Shown: positions 24,140 to 33,050 of the stretch, piece by piece
Numbering within the stretch: the first letter of the stretch is position 1
How the letters are laid out: each line of letters begins with the position of its first letter
NCBI RefSeq assembly: GCF_014643695.1
Contig: NZ_BMJY01000020.1
Coordinates: 1 to 47,295, forward strand
Direction: 5' to 3'
From: Microbacterium album
Lineage (GTDB): Bacteria; Actinomycetota; Actinomycetes; Actinomycetales; Microbacteriaceae
Length of the DNA: 47,295 bases
The notes under the pieces: model-generated
The model's input: the letters and a program-made list of their open reading frames with translations, nothing else
Databases searched by the model: none
Told to the model about the DNA's origin: nothing
Made by a program: the position numbers and the translations under genes

Positions 24140-25113
24140 GCTTCCCCACCCACCGCCCGCGGCGCCTGCGGCAGTCGCCGGCGGTGCGCCGCCTGATGCG
24201 CGAGACGCACCTGGCGCCCTCGCAGCTGGTGTTGCCGCTGTTCGTGCGCGAAGGCATCTCGGAGCCGCGGGAGATCTCGTCGATGCCCGGCGTGCGCCAG
24301 CACACGCTCGACTCCCTGCGGGCCGCCGCCGTCGCCGCCGCCGAGGTCGGGGTGGGCGGCCTGATGCTGTTCGGCGTGCCGGTCGTGCGCGACGCGGTGG
24401 GCTCCGGCGCGGACGACCCGCGCGGCATCCTCAACGTCGCGACTGAGGCCGTCGTGGCGGAAGTCGGCGACGCGCTGGTCGTGCAGACGGACCTCTGCCT
24501 CGACGAGTTCACCGACCACGGGCACTGCGGCGTGCTCGCTGCCGACGGGACCGTCGACAACGACGCCTCGCTCGAGCGGTACGCCGCCATGGCGCTGGCG
24601 CAGGCGCGCGCCGGGTCGGCACTGCTCGGGCTGTCCGGGATGATGGACGGGCAGGTGGCGGCCGTGCGCCGGGCGCTCGACGACGAGGGCTTCACGGACA
24701 CGCTCCTGCTCGCTTACTCCGCGAAGTACGCCGGGGCGTTCTACGGCCCCTTCCGCGAGGCCGTCGACTCCCAGCTGCAGGGCGATCGCCGCACCTACCA
24801 GATGGACCCGGCCAACGCTCGCGAGGGCGTCAAGGAGGCGCTGCTCGACGTCGCGGAGGGCGCCGACGTCGTGATGGTCAAGCCCGCTCTGCCCTATCTC
24901 GACGTGCTCGCGGACGTGCGCGCGTCCGTCGACGTGCCGGTATGGGCGTATCAGGTCTCCGGCGAGTACTCGATGATCGAGGCCGCCGCGGCCAACGGCT
25001 GGATCGACCGCCGCGGCGCCGTCCTCGAGTCGCTGCTCGGCATCCGCCGCGCCGGCGCCGACACCATCCTCACGTACTGGGCCGCCGAGGCCGCCGCGTG
25101 GCTGCGAGAGTAA
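24136..25113 (+). CDS. hemB: Delta-aminolevulinic acid dehydratase (porphobilinogen synthase)
   Basis: HemB condenses two 5-aminolevulinates to porphobilinogen. The 325-residue protein carries the two active-site lysines: Lys197 in [15 protein letters not shown] and the Schiff-base Lys249 in [12 protein letters not shown]. The metal region reads [14 protein letters not shown] (Cys121 and Cys131), with aspartate in place of the middle cysteine of the three-cysteine zinc type, so metal use may differ from E. coli HemB. The start is GTG inside an ATGA-like four-base overlap with hemD. hemL follows after four bases. Confidence 0.96.
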   Translation: MSFPTHRPRRLRQSPAVRRLMRETHLAPSQLVLPLFVREGISEPREISSMPGVRQHTLDSLRAAAVAAAEVGVGGLMLFGVPVVRDAVGSGADDPRGILNVATEAVVAEVGDALVVQTDLCLDEFTDHGHCGVLAADGTVDNDASLERYAAMALAQARAGSALLGLSGMMDGQVAAVRRALDDEGFTDTLLLAYSAKYAGAFYGPFREAVDSQLQGDRRTYQMDPANAREGVKEALLDVAEGADVVMVKPALPYLDVLADVRASVDVPVWAYQVSGEYSMIEAAAANGWIDRRGAVLESLLGIRRAGADTILTYWAAEAAAWLRE

Positions 25114-25117
25114 GAGA

Positions 25118-26440
25118 ATGCCCGATCGCAACGAGGACCTGTTCGCCCATGCCCGCGAGGTCATCCCCGGCGGGGTGAACTCACCGGTCCGCGCCTACGG
25201 ATCGGTGGGGGGCACGCCGCGGTTCCTCGCGAAGGCCGCGGGGCCGTACGTGACGGACGCGGCGGGCCGCGAGTACATCGACCTCGTCGCGTCGTGGGGG
25301 CCCGCGCTGCTGGGCCACGCGCATCCCGAGGTGGTCGAGGCCGTGCGCGAGGCGGCGTCGCTCGGACTGTCGTTCGGCGCCCCCACCGAGGGGGAGGTCG
25401 AGCTGGCGGAGCTCGTCGCGCAGCGCGTGACGGCGGGCGGGCTGAAGCCGATCGACCGCGTCCGGCTGGTGTCCACGGGCACCGAGGCGACCATGACGGC
25501 CATCCGTCTCGCTCGCGGCGTGACGGGACGGGATCTGCTCGTGAAGTTCGCGGGCAACTACCACGGGCACTCCGACGGCCTGCTCGCGGAGGCGGGGTCC
25601 GGCGTCGCGACGCTCGCGCTGCCGGGGTCGGCGGGCGTGCCCGCGCCGATCGCGGCGCAGACCCTGGTCGTGCCCTACGGCGACCTCGACCTCGTGCGGG
25701 CGGTGTTCTCCGAGCACGGCGACCGGATCGCCGCGATCATCGTGGAGGCCGCGCCCGCGAACATGGGCGTCGTCGCTCCCGCCCCGGGCTTCAACGCCGG
25801 GCTCGTCGAGATCGCGCACTCCGCAGGGGCGCTCGTGATCCTGGACGAGGTGCTCACCGGCTTCCGCGTGCACCCGGCCGGATACTGGGGCCTCGAGGTG
25901 GAGCGCGGCTCGTCGTACGAGCCCGACATCTTCACGTTCGGAAAGGTCATCGGCGGAGGCATGCCGCTCGCGGCGCTCGGGGCGCGCGCGGAGATCATGG
26001 ACCAGCTCGCTCCGGCCGGGCCCGTGTACCAGGCGGGCACGCTGTCGGGGAACCCGCTGTCGGTCGCCGCGGGGCTTGCGACTCTGCGGCTGGCCACGCC
26101 CGAGGTGTACGCGCGCGTGGACGCCGCGGCGGCCCGCGTGGCCGACGCCCTGTCGGACGCGCTCGCGGCCGCAGGCGTCGCACACGCCGTGCCCCGGGCG
26201 GGCAACCTCTTCGGGCTCGTGTTCGCACCCGCGGCGCCGGCCGACTACGCGCAGGCCCAGGCGCAGGAGGCCTGGCGATACCGGCCGTTCTTCCACGCCA
26301 TGCTGGAGGAGGGCGTGTCCCTGCCGCCGAGCGTGTTCGAGGCGTGGTTCCTCACCGCGGCCCACGACGACGCCGTGCTGGAGCGCATCGCGCAGGCACT
26401 GCCGCGCGCGGCCCGGGCGGCGGCCGCCGCCGAGGCGTGA
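25118..26440 (+). CDS. hemL: Glutamate-1-semialdehyde 2,1-aminomutase
   Basis: HemL moves the amino group of glutamate-1-semialdehyde to make 5-aminolevulinate, using pyridoxal phosphate. The 440-residue class III aminotransferase has [13 protein letters not shown] near its N-terminus, [15 protein letters not shown], the cofactor aspartate in [12 protein letters not shown] (Asp243), and the PLP lysine Lys276 in [17 protein letters not shown]. Together with the distant hemA it supplies the precursor for all the other hem genes here. It is the last gene of the heme operon; a G/C-rich dyad follows its stop. Confidence 0.96.
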   Translation: MPDRNEDLFAHAREVIPGGVNSPVRAYGSVGGTPRFLAKAAGPYVTDAAGREYIDLVASWGPALLGHAHPEVVEAVREAASLGLSFGAPTEGEVELAELVAQRVTAGGLKPIDRVRLVSTGTEATMTAIRLARGVTGRDLLVKFAGNYHGHSDGLLAEAGSGVATLALPGSAGVPAPIAAQTLVVPYGDLDLVRAVFSEHGDRIAAIIVEAAPANMGVVAPAPGFNAGLVEIAHSAGALVILDEVLTGFRVHPAGYWGLEVERGSSYEPDIFTFGKVIGGGMPLAALGARAEIMDQLAPAGPVYQAGTLSGNPLSVAAGLATLRLATPEVYARVDAAAARVADALSDALAAAGVAHAVPRAGNLFGLVFAPAAPADYAQAQAQEAWRYRPFFHAMLEEGVSLPPSVFEAWFLTAAHDDAVLERIAQALPRAARAAAAAEA

Positions 26441-26451
26441 CGCGGGCGCGC

Positions 26452-26478
26452 CGGCCCGTTGAACAGCCCGCCGGGCCG
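26452..26478 (+). terminator. Possible terminator after hemL
   Basis: Seven-base arms CGGCCCG and CGGGCCG flank a 13-base loop shortly after the hemL stop and before the mrp promoter region. There is no T-run, so this is a tentative call. Confidence 0.35.
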
Positions 26479-26493
26479 CGTGCGTGCGGCAGG

Positions 26494-26499
26494 TAGAAT
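26494..26499 (+). promoter_or_regulatory. -10 element of the mrp operon
   Basis: TAGAAT lies in the 122-base gap between hemL and mrpA, 63 bases before the ATG. The best -35-like hexamer, TTGAAC, is 29 bases away, which is too far, so recognition may depend on the -10 alone or on an activator. Confidence 0.4.
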
Positions 26500-26562
26500 A
26501 GGCCGACACTTCATACCGCCGCCTGCTGAGCCGCCCACGTACCGACGAGCCTGAGGAGACGC

Positions 26563-29517
26563 ATGCTCTATCTCCTCCTCGCGTTCGCGGTGGGATCGCT
26601 CGCGCTGACGTTCCTCGCGAAGCCGCTGGGAGCACGCGTGTTCTACGTCGCGGCGATCTTCCCCCTCGCGGCCCTCGTGCACGCCGTCCTCGCGTCGGGC
26701 CGGGTGCTGCGCGGAGACATTCCGTTCGACTCATATCCGTGGATCGAGCCCCTCGGCGTCGAGATCTCGATGCGCATGGACACGCTGTCGTGGATCATGA
26801 CGCTCGTCGTCACGGGCATCGGCGCGCTCGTCCTGCTCTACTGCCGCTGGTACTTCCGCGGCAAGACCGAGGGCCTCGGACGCTTCTCGAGCGTGCTGCT
26901 CGCGTTCGCCGGCACGATGTACGGGCTGGTGCTGACCGACGACATCGTGATGCTGGTCATGTTCTGGGAGATCACCAGCATCCTGTCGTACCTCCTGATC
27001 GGCCACTATCACCTGAGGGCGGCCAGCCGGAGGGCCGCGCTGCAGGCGCTCCTGGTGACGACGCTCGGCGGCCTCGTGATGCTCATCGGCGTGGTGCTGC
27101 TGGCGGTGGAGAGCGGCACCACGAGCGTCAGCGAGATCCTCGCGCTGGCGCCGACGGGCGTCCTGGTCAACGTCTCCCTCGTGCTGCTGCTGGTCGGCGC
27201 GCTGAGCAAGTCGGCCATCTTCCCGTTCCACTTCTGGCTGCCGGGGGCCATGACGGCTCCCACGCCCGTGAGCGCCTACCTGCACGCGGCCGCCATGGTG
27301 AAGGCGGGCATCTATCTCCTCGCGCGTCTGGCGCCGACCTTCGCCGAGGCCGAGCCGTGGCGTCCCATCGTGGTGATCCTCGGGATCTTCACGATGCTGC
27401 TGGGCGGATGGCAGGCCCTGCGCGAGGTCGATCTCAAGCGCATCCTGGCGTTCGGCACCGTGAGCCAGCTCGGCTTCATCTCGGTGGTGGTCGGCTTCGG
27501 AACGCGGGACGCCGCGCTCGCGGGCGTCGCGCTGCTGCTCGGCCACGCCCTGTTCAAGTCGGCCCTGTTCCTCGTGGTCGGCGTGATCGACCGCCAGCTC
27601 TCGACGCGCGACATCGACGCCCTCTCCGGCGTCGGGCGCCAGGCGCCCGTCATGGCCGCCACGTCGTTCATCGCGGTCGCGTCGATGGCGGGCCTGCCGC
27701 CCACGATCGGGTTCGTCGCGAAGGAGGCCGCACTGTCGGGCCTGCTCGGCGCGGCGCGCGCGGGCGACATCTGGGGCACGATCGCCCTCGTCGGCGTGGT
27801 GATCGGCTCCGCGCTCACGGTGGCGTACGGCATCCGGTTCGTGTGGGGCGCGTTCTGGACCAAGCACGGCCGGGACGGCGCGCCGCGCGAGCGGACCGAG
27901 TGGCCGGACCCGCCGCTGGGCTTCCTCGCGGTGCCGCTGGTGCTCGCCACGCTGGGCCTGGCCGCCGGACTCGTCGCGCCCATGGTGGACACGCTGCTCG
28001 CGCCCTACGCCGACACGGCGGCGGCGATCGCCCCCGTGGCCGACTACCCGTACCACCTCGCGCTGTGGCACGGATTCGAGCTCGCGCTGCTGCTGTCGTT
28101 GCTGAGCCTGCTCGTCGGCATCGGCATCCACTGGATCACGCGCGCGACGGGCTGGGACATCACGGGCCGCGTGCTGCCGTTCACCGCCGCGGACGCGTAC
28201 CACGGCGTCACGCGCGCGGTCGACCGCCTCTCCGTCGCGGTCACGAGCCTCACCCAGCGCGGCTCGCTGCCGATCTATGTCGGCACCGTCTTCGTCGTGC
28301 TCGTGGCGGGCGAGGCCGCAGCGCTCATCGGCGGGCACGAATGGCGGCTCGCGCTCGACGACTGGCAGCATCCCGCGCAGCTCGCCGTCGCGCCGCTCAT
28401 GATCGCGGCGGGCATCGTCGCGATCGTCGCGCGCAAGCGATACACGGGCGTCGTGCTCGTGTCGGTGACCAGCCTGGGCATGATCGTGCTGTTCGCGACC
28501 ATGGGCGCTCCCGATCTGGCCCTGACGCAGGTCGTCATCGAGGCCGTCACGCTCATCGCGTTCGCGCTCGTGCTGCGGCGACTGCCGTCGCGCATGGGCG
28601 CCCACCACGGATCCTCGCGCCCGCTGCTGCGCGCCCTCATCGCCGTCGCGGTCGGTGTCACGATGGCGGCGGTGGTCGTGATCGCGACCAGCGCGCGCAT
28701 CCACGAGCCCGTGTCGGTCAGCTGGCCCGAGCTGGCGTACGAGATCGGCCACGGCCGCAACGTCGTCAACGTCGCGCTCGTCGACATCCGCGGGTGGGAC
28801 ACGATGGGGGAGCTCTCCGTGCTCATCGTGGCCGCGACCGGCGTCGCGTCCCTGGTGTTCGTGACCCACCGCTCCGACACGCTGCAGCGCCTCGCGCCCC
28901 GCCTGTCCGCCGCGAAGCGGCGCGCAGCCCGCACCCGCCCCCTCGTCGAGACGACCGAGGGCATCCAGGTGCAGACGAGCGGCAACAGCGACCGGCCGCG
29001 CGCGTGGCTGCTGGGCGGTCAGAGGATGAGCGCCGAGTCGCGCTCGATCATCCTCGAGGTGGTCGTGCGCATCCTGTTCCACTCGATCATCGTCGCCTCC
29101 CTCTACCTGCTGTTCGCCGGCCACAATCTGCCCGGCGGAGGGTTCGCCGGCGGCCTGCTCGCGGGCATGGCGCTCGTGATGCGGTACATCGCGGGCGGCC
29201 GGTACGAGCTCGGCGTCGCGGCACCCACGGACGCCGGGCAGATCCTCGGCGTCGGCATGCTGATCGCGGTCGGCACGGCCGTCGCGCCGATGTTCATGGG
29301 CCTCGATCCCCTCACCCGCATCATCTGGGAGGCCGAGGTGCCCGTGCTGGGCCACGTCGAGTTCGTCACGTCGACCCTGTTCGACATCGGCGTCTACCTC
29401 GTCGTGATCGGCCTCGTGCTCGACGTGCTGCGCAGCCTCGGGGCCGAGGTCGACCGCCAGCTGAAGGACGATCCGCCGCGGTGGCGGGCCACTGAGCGGA
29501 CGGGGGGCGCCCGATGA
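26563..29517 (+). CDS. mrpA: Na+/H+ antiporter subunit A, fused MrpA-MrpB
   Basis: This 984-residue, many-spanning membrane protein is the largest subunit of the Mrp cation/proton antiporter, related to complex I subunit NuoL. The antiporter-like module includes the ion-path segments FWEITSILSYLLIGHYH, LSKSAIFPFHFWLPGAMTAP and HAAAMVKAGIYLLARL. A smaller MrpA-specific region follows (FATMGAPDLALTQVVIEAVT). The last 150 residues, from about 830, are an MrpB domain (VRILFHSIIVASLYLLFAGH, then GGGFAGGLLAGMALVMRY). An A-B fusion is usual in actinobacteria and explains the missing separate mrpB. GAGGAG precedes the ATG and the stop overlaps mrpC in ATGA. The complex handles Na+ efflux and pH. Confidence 0.95.
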   Translation: MLYLLLAFAVGSLALTFLAKPLGARVFYVAAIFPLAALVHAVLASGRVLRGDIPFDSYPWIEPLGVEISMRMDTLSWIMTLVVTGIGALVLLYCRWYFRGKTEGLGRFSSVLLAFAGTMYGLVLTDDIVMLVMFWEITSILSYLLIGHYHLRAASRRAALQALLVTTLGGLVMLIGVVLLAVESGTTSVSEILALAPTGVLVNVSLVLLLVGALSKSAIFPFHFWLPGAMTAPTPVSAYLHAAAMVKAGIYLLARLAPTFAEAEPWRPIVVILGIFTMLLGGWQALREVDLKRILAFGTVSQLGFISVVVGFGTRDAALAGVALLLGHALFKSALFLVVGVIDRQLSTRDIDALSGVGRQAPVMAATSFIAVASMAGLPPTIGFVAKEAALSGLLGAARAGDIWGTIALVGVVIGSALTVAYGIRFVWGAFWTKHGRDGAPRERTEWPDPPLGFLAVPLVLATLGLAAGLVAPMVDTLLAPYADTAAAIAPVADYPYHLALWHGFELALLLSLLSLLVGIGIHWITRATGWDITGRVLPFTAADAYHGVTRAVDRLSVAVTSLTQRGSLPIYVGTVFVVLVAGEAAALIGGHEWRLALDDWQHPAQLAVAPLMIAAGIVAIVARKRYTGVVLVSVTSLGMIVLFATMGAPDLALTQVVIEAVTLIAFALVLRRLPSRMGAHHGSSRPLLRALIAVAVGVTMAAVVVIATSARIHEPVSVSWPELAYEIGHGRNVVNVALVDIRGWDTMGELSVLIVAATGVASLVFVTHRSDTLQRLAPRLSAAKRRAARTRPLVETTEGIQVQTSGNSDRPRAWLLGGQRMSAESRSIILEVVVRILFHSIIVASLYLLFAGHNLPGGGFAGGLLAGMALVMRYIAGGRYELGVAAPTDAGQILGVGMLIAVGTAVAPMFMGLDPLTRIIWEAEVPVLGHVEFVTSTLFDIGVYLVVIGLVLDVLRSLGAEVDRQLKDDPPRWRATERTGGAR

Positions 29518-30098
29518 ACGTGTCGCTCACGCTCGTGATCATCATGGCCGCGCTCTACGCCGCGGGCGTCTACGCGATGCTGGAGCGCAGCCTCACGCGC
29601 GTGCTCATCGGGTTCCTGCTGCTCGGCAATGCGAGCAACCTGCTGCTGCTGATCGCGATGGGCTTCCCCGGGGTGTCGCCGTTCTACGGCGACGAGGGTC
29701 CCTACAGCGACCCGCTCCCGCAGGCGCTCATGCTGACGGCCATCGTCATCACGTTCGCCATCAGTGCGTTCCTGCTCGCCCTCATCTACCGTTCCTGGCA
29801 GCTGGGGCAGGCGGACACGGTCGAGGACGACGCGGAGGACGTCGCGCTGCGCGCGCGCGCCGCGGAGGCCAAGGAGGCGATGGACGAGGAGGCCGGAGGC
29901 GCCGAGGAGGCGGCGACCGACTTCGTCGACGTCGTTCGCTCGCCCCTGACGTCGTTCGAGAAAGCCGAGTCGATGGGCCTGGTCGCCGACGCGCCCGTGG
30001 ACACCCCGTCGGCGGCGTATCTCGAGGAGGCCGGGGACCGCTCGGACGCTCCGCGCGACGACGCGGGCCCGATGGATCCGGGCGAGGGGGTCCGCTGA
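29514..30098 (+). CDS. mrpC: Na+/H+ antiporter subunit C (MrpC, NuoK-like) with acidic tail
   Basis: This 194-residue protein has three membrane helices in residues 1-95 and the MrpC/NuoK core LIGFLLLGNASNLLLL followed by DPLPQALMLTAIVITFAISA. It is one of the proton-path subunits. An ordinary MrpC ends near residue 115. Here about 95 extra residues (100-194) are rich in Glu, Asp and Ala and probably disordered in the cytoplasm. It is coupled to mrpA by four bases and to mrpD by one base (TGATG). Confidence 0.93.
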   Translation: MNVSLTLVIIMAALYAAGVYAMLERSLTRVLIGFLLLGNASNLLLLIAMGFPGVSPFYGDEGPYSDPLPQALMLTAIVITFAISAFLLALIYRSWQLGQADTVEDDAEDVALRARAAEAKEAMDEEAGGAEEAATDFVDVVRSPLTSFEKAESMGLVADAPVDTPSAAYLEEAGDRSDAPRDDAGPMDPGEGVR

Positions 30099-31660
30099 TG
30101 ACGATGAGCCTGCTGATCCCGCTGCTGGTGGGGCTGCCCCTCATCGGCGCCGCCGCCACGCTTGTGGCCGGCCGTCACCGCCGCCTTCAGGTCGCCGTCT
30201 CGATCGTGACCCTCACGATCACGTTCGTGATCGCCGTGGCGCTGTTCGTCGCGGTCGACGGCGGCAACCCGCTCGCGGTGTCCGTCGCGGGGTGGCCGCT
30301 GCCGCTGGGCATCGTCCTGTACGTCGATCGGCTGTCCGCTCTGCTCGTGGCGGTGTCGAGCGTCGTGCTGCTCGCGGTCCTGCTCTTCTCGGTGGGCCAG
30401 GGCGCGGCGGACGGCGACGACGACACGCCCGTGTCGATCTTCCACCCGTCCTATCTGATCCTCGCCGCCGGCATCTTCTGCGCGTTCATCGCCGGCGACC
30501 TGTTCAACCTCTACGTCGGCTTCGAGATGCTGCTCGTCGCCTCGTACGTGCTGATCACGCTCGGCAGCACCGAGTCCCGCATCCGCGCCGGCGTGGTGTA
30601 CATCGTCGTCTCGCTCGTGTCGTCGATCCTGTTCCTGTCCGCGATCGCGGTGATCTACGGCGCGCTCGGCACGGTCAACATGGCGCAGATCGCCGAGCGC
30701 ATGGCCGAGATGCCCGAGAACGTGCAGCTCGTGCTGCATCTGCTGCTGCTGATCGCGTTCGCGATCAAGGCGGCCGTCTTCCCGCTGTCGTTCTGGCTGC
30801 CCGACTCGTACCCCACGGCACCCGCGCCGGTCACCGCCGTGTTCGCGGGCCTGCTGACCAAGGTCGGCGTCTACGCGATCATCCGTACCGAGACGCAGCT
30901 GTTCTCGAACAGCGACGTGAACGTGCTGCTGCTGATCGTGGCGCTCGCGACGATGATCGTCGGAGTGCTCGGCGCCGTCGCACAGGCGGAGCTGAAGCGA
31001 ATCCTGTCGTTCACGCTCGTCAGCCACGTCGGCTACATGATCTTCGGGCTCGCGATCGCGACGGAAGCGGCGATCGGCGCGACCATCTACTACATGGTCC
31101 ACCACATCGTCGTGCAGACCACACTGTTCCTCGCCGTGGGTCTCATCGAGCGCCGCGCCGGCAGCACCTCGATCCTCAAGGTCAAGGGCATGCTGGCGGC
31201 CGCGCCCGTGATCGCGGTGCTGTATCTCATCCCCGCGCTGAACCTCGGCGGCCTCCCGCCGTTCTCGGGCTTCATCGGCAAGTACGCGCTGTTCGATGCG
31301 GCCGCGGCCGTGGGCACGCCGCTGATGTACACGCTCATCGTCGCGGGCGTCGTGACCTCGCTGCTGACGCTGTACGCGCTGATGCGGGCATGGAACCTGT
31401 CGTTCTGGCGCGAGGAGGACGACTCGGTCGAGACCGAGGCGCGCATCCAGTATCTCGGCGCGGCTCCCGCGGCCGAGGTGGTCACCGAGCGGCGCGCCAT
31501 CCCGCGCATCATGACCGCGGCGACCGTAGGGATGGTCGCCCTGTCTGTGGGCCTGACCGTCTTCGCGGGCCCCCTGTACGACATCTGCGAGCGGATCGGG
31601 TCGGCGCTGCTCCAGCCGATCTCGCTCGTCGAGCTGGGCGAGCTGGAGGGGGAGTCGTGA
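30098..31660 (+). CDS. mrpD: Na+/H+ antiporter subunit D (MrpD, NuoN/NuoM-like)
   Basis: This 520-residue membrane protein of the proton-conducting NADH dehydrogenase family has FVGFEMLLVASYVLITLG-type helices (residues about 145-160). The conserved lysine helix is AFAIKAAVFPLSFWLPDSYP, followed by APVTAVFAGLLTKVGVYAI and LNLGGLPPFSGFIGKYALF. It works beside MrpA as the second antiporter-like channel. The ATG overlaps the mrpC stop by one base, and its own stop overlaps mrpE in TGATG. Confidence 0.95.
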   Translation: MTMSLLIPLLVGLPLIGAAATLVAGRHRRLQVAVSIVTLTITFVIAVALFVAVDGGNPLAVSVAGWPLPLGIVLYVDRLSALLVAVSSVVLLAVLLFSVGQGAADGDDDTPVSIFHPSYLILAAGIFCAFIAGDLFNLYVGFEMLLVASYVLITLGSTESRIRAGVVYIVVSLVSSILFLSAIAVIYGALGTVNMAQIAERMAEMPENVQLVLHLLLLIAFAIKAAVFPLSFWLPDSYPTAPAPVTAVFAGLLTKVGVYAIIRTETQLFSNSDVNVLLLIVALATMIVGVLGAVAQAELKRILSFTLVSHVGYMIFGLAIATEAAIGATIYYMVHHIVVQTTLFLAVGLIERRAGSTSILKVKGMLAAAPVIAVLYLIPALNLGGLPPFSGFIGKYALFDAAAAVGTPLMYTLIVAGVVTSLLTLYALMRAWNLSFWREEDDSVETEARIQYLGAAPAAEVVTERRAIPRIMTAATVGMVALSVGLTVFAGPLYDICERIGSALLQPISLVELGELEGES

Positions 31661-32232
31661 TGGGCCCCGACGCGCGCAGCCCGCTGCGGCACTTCTGGAC
31701 GCAGCTGCCCTTCTTCGTGTGGCTCGTGGTGCTGTGGATGATGCTGTGGGGCCAGTTCACGGTGCTCGCCGTCGTGACCGGCATCGCGGTCGCAATCTTC
31801 GTCACCACCGTGTTCCGTCTGCCGACCGCCGAGCTGTCGGGTCGCATCAACCTCTGGTACGGCCTCGTCTTCATCCTGGCCTTCCTCGTGGCCCTGGTGC
31901 GAGGCGCGGTCGTGGTCGCCTGGCAGACGATCCGGCCCCGCGAGACGCTCGCCGCGATCATCGCCGTCCCGCTGCGCACGGATTCCGACCTGGTCATGAC
32001 GCACACGGCGATCACCGCCTCGCTCGTGCCCGGCTCGCTCATCGTGGAGGCGGACCGCGAGAGCCGCGTCCTGTACCTGCACGTCCTCGGCGTCGGCAAC
32101 GCCGAGGAGGCCGACGCGCAGCGGCACGCTGTGCTGCGCTGGGAGGCGCGCATCGTGCGGGCCGTCGGCTCGCGCGCGGACCTCGCGGCCATCCGGGCGG
32201 CGTACGGGAGCCGGAAGGGAGCCACCGCATGA
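31660..32232 (+). CDS. mrpE: Na+/H+ antiporter subunit E (MrpE)
   Basis: This 190-residue protein has two or three N-terminal membrane helices (about 15-55 and 65-85). A soluble C-terminal part follows with the MrpE core VPLRTDSDLVMTHTAITASLVPGSLIVE. The frame is open upstream inside mrpD, but the ATG at 31660, overlapping the mrpD stop by one base, gives the family's normal length. A GTG three bases earlier is also possible. MrpE is needed for assembly of the antiporter complex. Confidence 0.92.
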   Translation: MGPDARSPLRHFWTQLPFFVWLVVLWMMLWGQFTVLAVVTGIAVAIFVTTVFRLPTAELSGRINLWYGLVFILAFLVALVRGAVVVAWQTIRPRETLAAIIAVPLRTDSDLVMTHTAITASLVPGSLIVEADRESRVLYLHVLGVGNAEEADAQRHAVLRWEARIVRAVGSRADLAAIRAAYGSRKGATA

Positions 32233-32504
32233 GCCTGAGCGGGATCCTCCTGACGGTGATCGTCGTCGTGTTCGTGATCGCGGCGGCGCTCACGATCGTG
32301 CGGATCGTGAAGGGACCGTCGATCCTCGATCGCGCGGTGGCGAGCGACGTGCTGCTGACCGAGGTGCTGTGCCTGCTCGGCGCCGAGATGGTGATCAACC
32401 ATCACACGCGGACGCTGCCCGCCATGCTGGTCGTGTCCGCGATCGCGGTGTTCGGCTCGATCGCGGTGGCCCGCTTCGTCGCGCGGAGGGACACCCACAC
32501 ATGA
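32229..32504 (+). CDS. mrpF: Na+/H+ antiporter subunit F (MrpF)
   Basis: This 91-residue subunit has three membrane helices and the family core IVRIVKGPSILDRAVASDVLLTE with a conserved aspartate. It overlaps mrpE by four bases and mrpG by four bases (ATGA in both cases), so the whole mrp operon is translationally coupled. Confidence 0.93.
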   Translation: MSLSGILLTVIVVVFVIAAALTIVRIVKGPSILDRAVASDVLLTEVLCLLGAEMVINHHTRTLPAMLVVSAIAVFGSIAVARFVARRDTHT

Positions 32505-32842
32505 ACGAGATCCTCGACATCGTCGCCCTCGTGCTGGTGCTCCTGGGCGCGCTGCTGTGCCTCACGGCGGCGATCGGCCTGCTGCGCTTCCGCGACGTGC
32601 CGTCCCGGTTGCACGCCGCGACCAAGCCGCAGGTGCTGGGCCTGCTGCTCATCGTCGCCGCGGTGGCGCTCGCGCTGCGCTCCTGGGCGGTGGCCGCCGC
32701 GCTCGTGCCGATCGTGCTGATGCAGCTGGCGACCGCACCGCTGTCGGCGCACATGGTCGGCCGCCAGGCCTACCGCAACGGCACGGTCGAAGAGGACACG
32801 CTCGTGCTCGACGAGCTCCGCGACCGCCGCGACCAGCCCTGA
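32501..32842 (+). CDS. mrpG: Na+/H+ antiporter subunit G (MrpG)
   Basis: This 113-residue subunit, the last of the Mrp complex, has three membrane helices and the MrpG core IGLLRFRDVPSRLHAATKPQ at about residues 25-44. The C-terminal 25 residues are charged. The operon ends here: 21 bases after the stop the first 87-bp repeat begins. Confidence 0.93.
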   Translation: MNEILDIVALVLVLLGALLCLTAAIGLLRFRDVPSRLHAATKPQVLGLLLIVAAVALALRSWAVAAALVPIVLMQLATAPLSAHMVGRQAYRNGTVEEDTLVLDELRDRRDQP

Positions 32843-32863
32843 CGAGCCCCGCGTCCCGGCGTC

Positions 32864-32950
32864 CCGGCGCCACGGATTCGGAGATATCCACGCCTTCGGA
32901 GCGATCCGGCGATCCTGCTCCTACGCGGTGGATTTCTCCGACGCGGTGGT
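32864..32950 (+). repeat. 87-bp repeat, copy 1, upstream of the DUF559 gene
   Basis: It matches copy 2 (33912-33998) at 84 of 87 positions in the same orientation. The unit contains two forward TCGGAG-type modules and two in reverse, so it is both a direct repeat with its partner and a nested inverted repeat in itself. In this copy the third module is altered (CTCCTA for CTCCGA). It starts 21 bases after mrpG. Confidence 0.92.
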
Positions 32951-33050
32951 GCGGCGCGCGGGTCGTCCCCAGGCGCAGCGAGGGGGAGAGTTGTCCCCGC
33001 TGGCGGTGTTGGAGCGTTCCGCGGGGGTGTCGCGGAGCGAGCCTGGCGGC

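Noticed and set aside
26731..29355. Long reverse-strand open frame opposite mrpA
   Set aside because: Its product would be a run of His, Arg, Asp and Gln with no membrane or domain pattern. mrpA on the forward strand is unmistakable.
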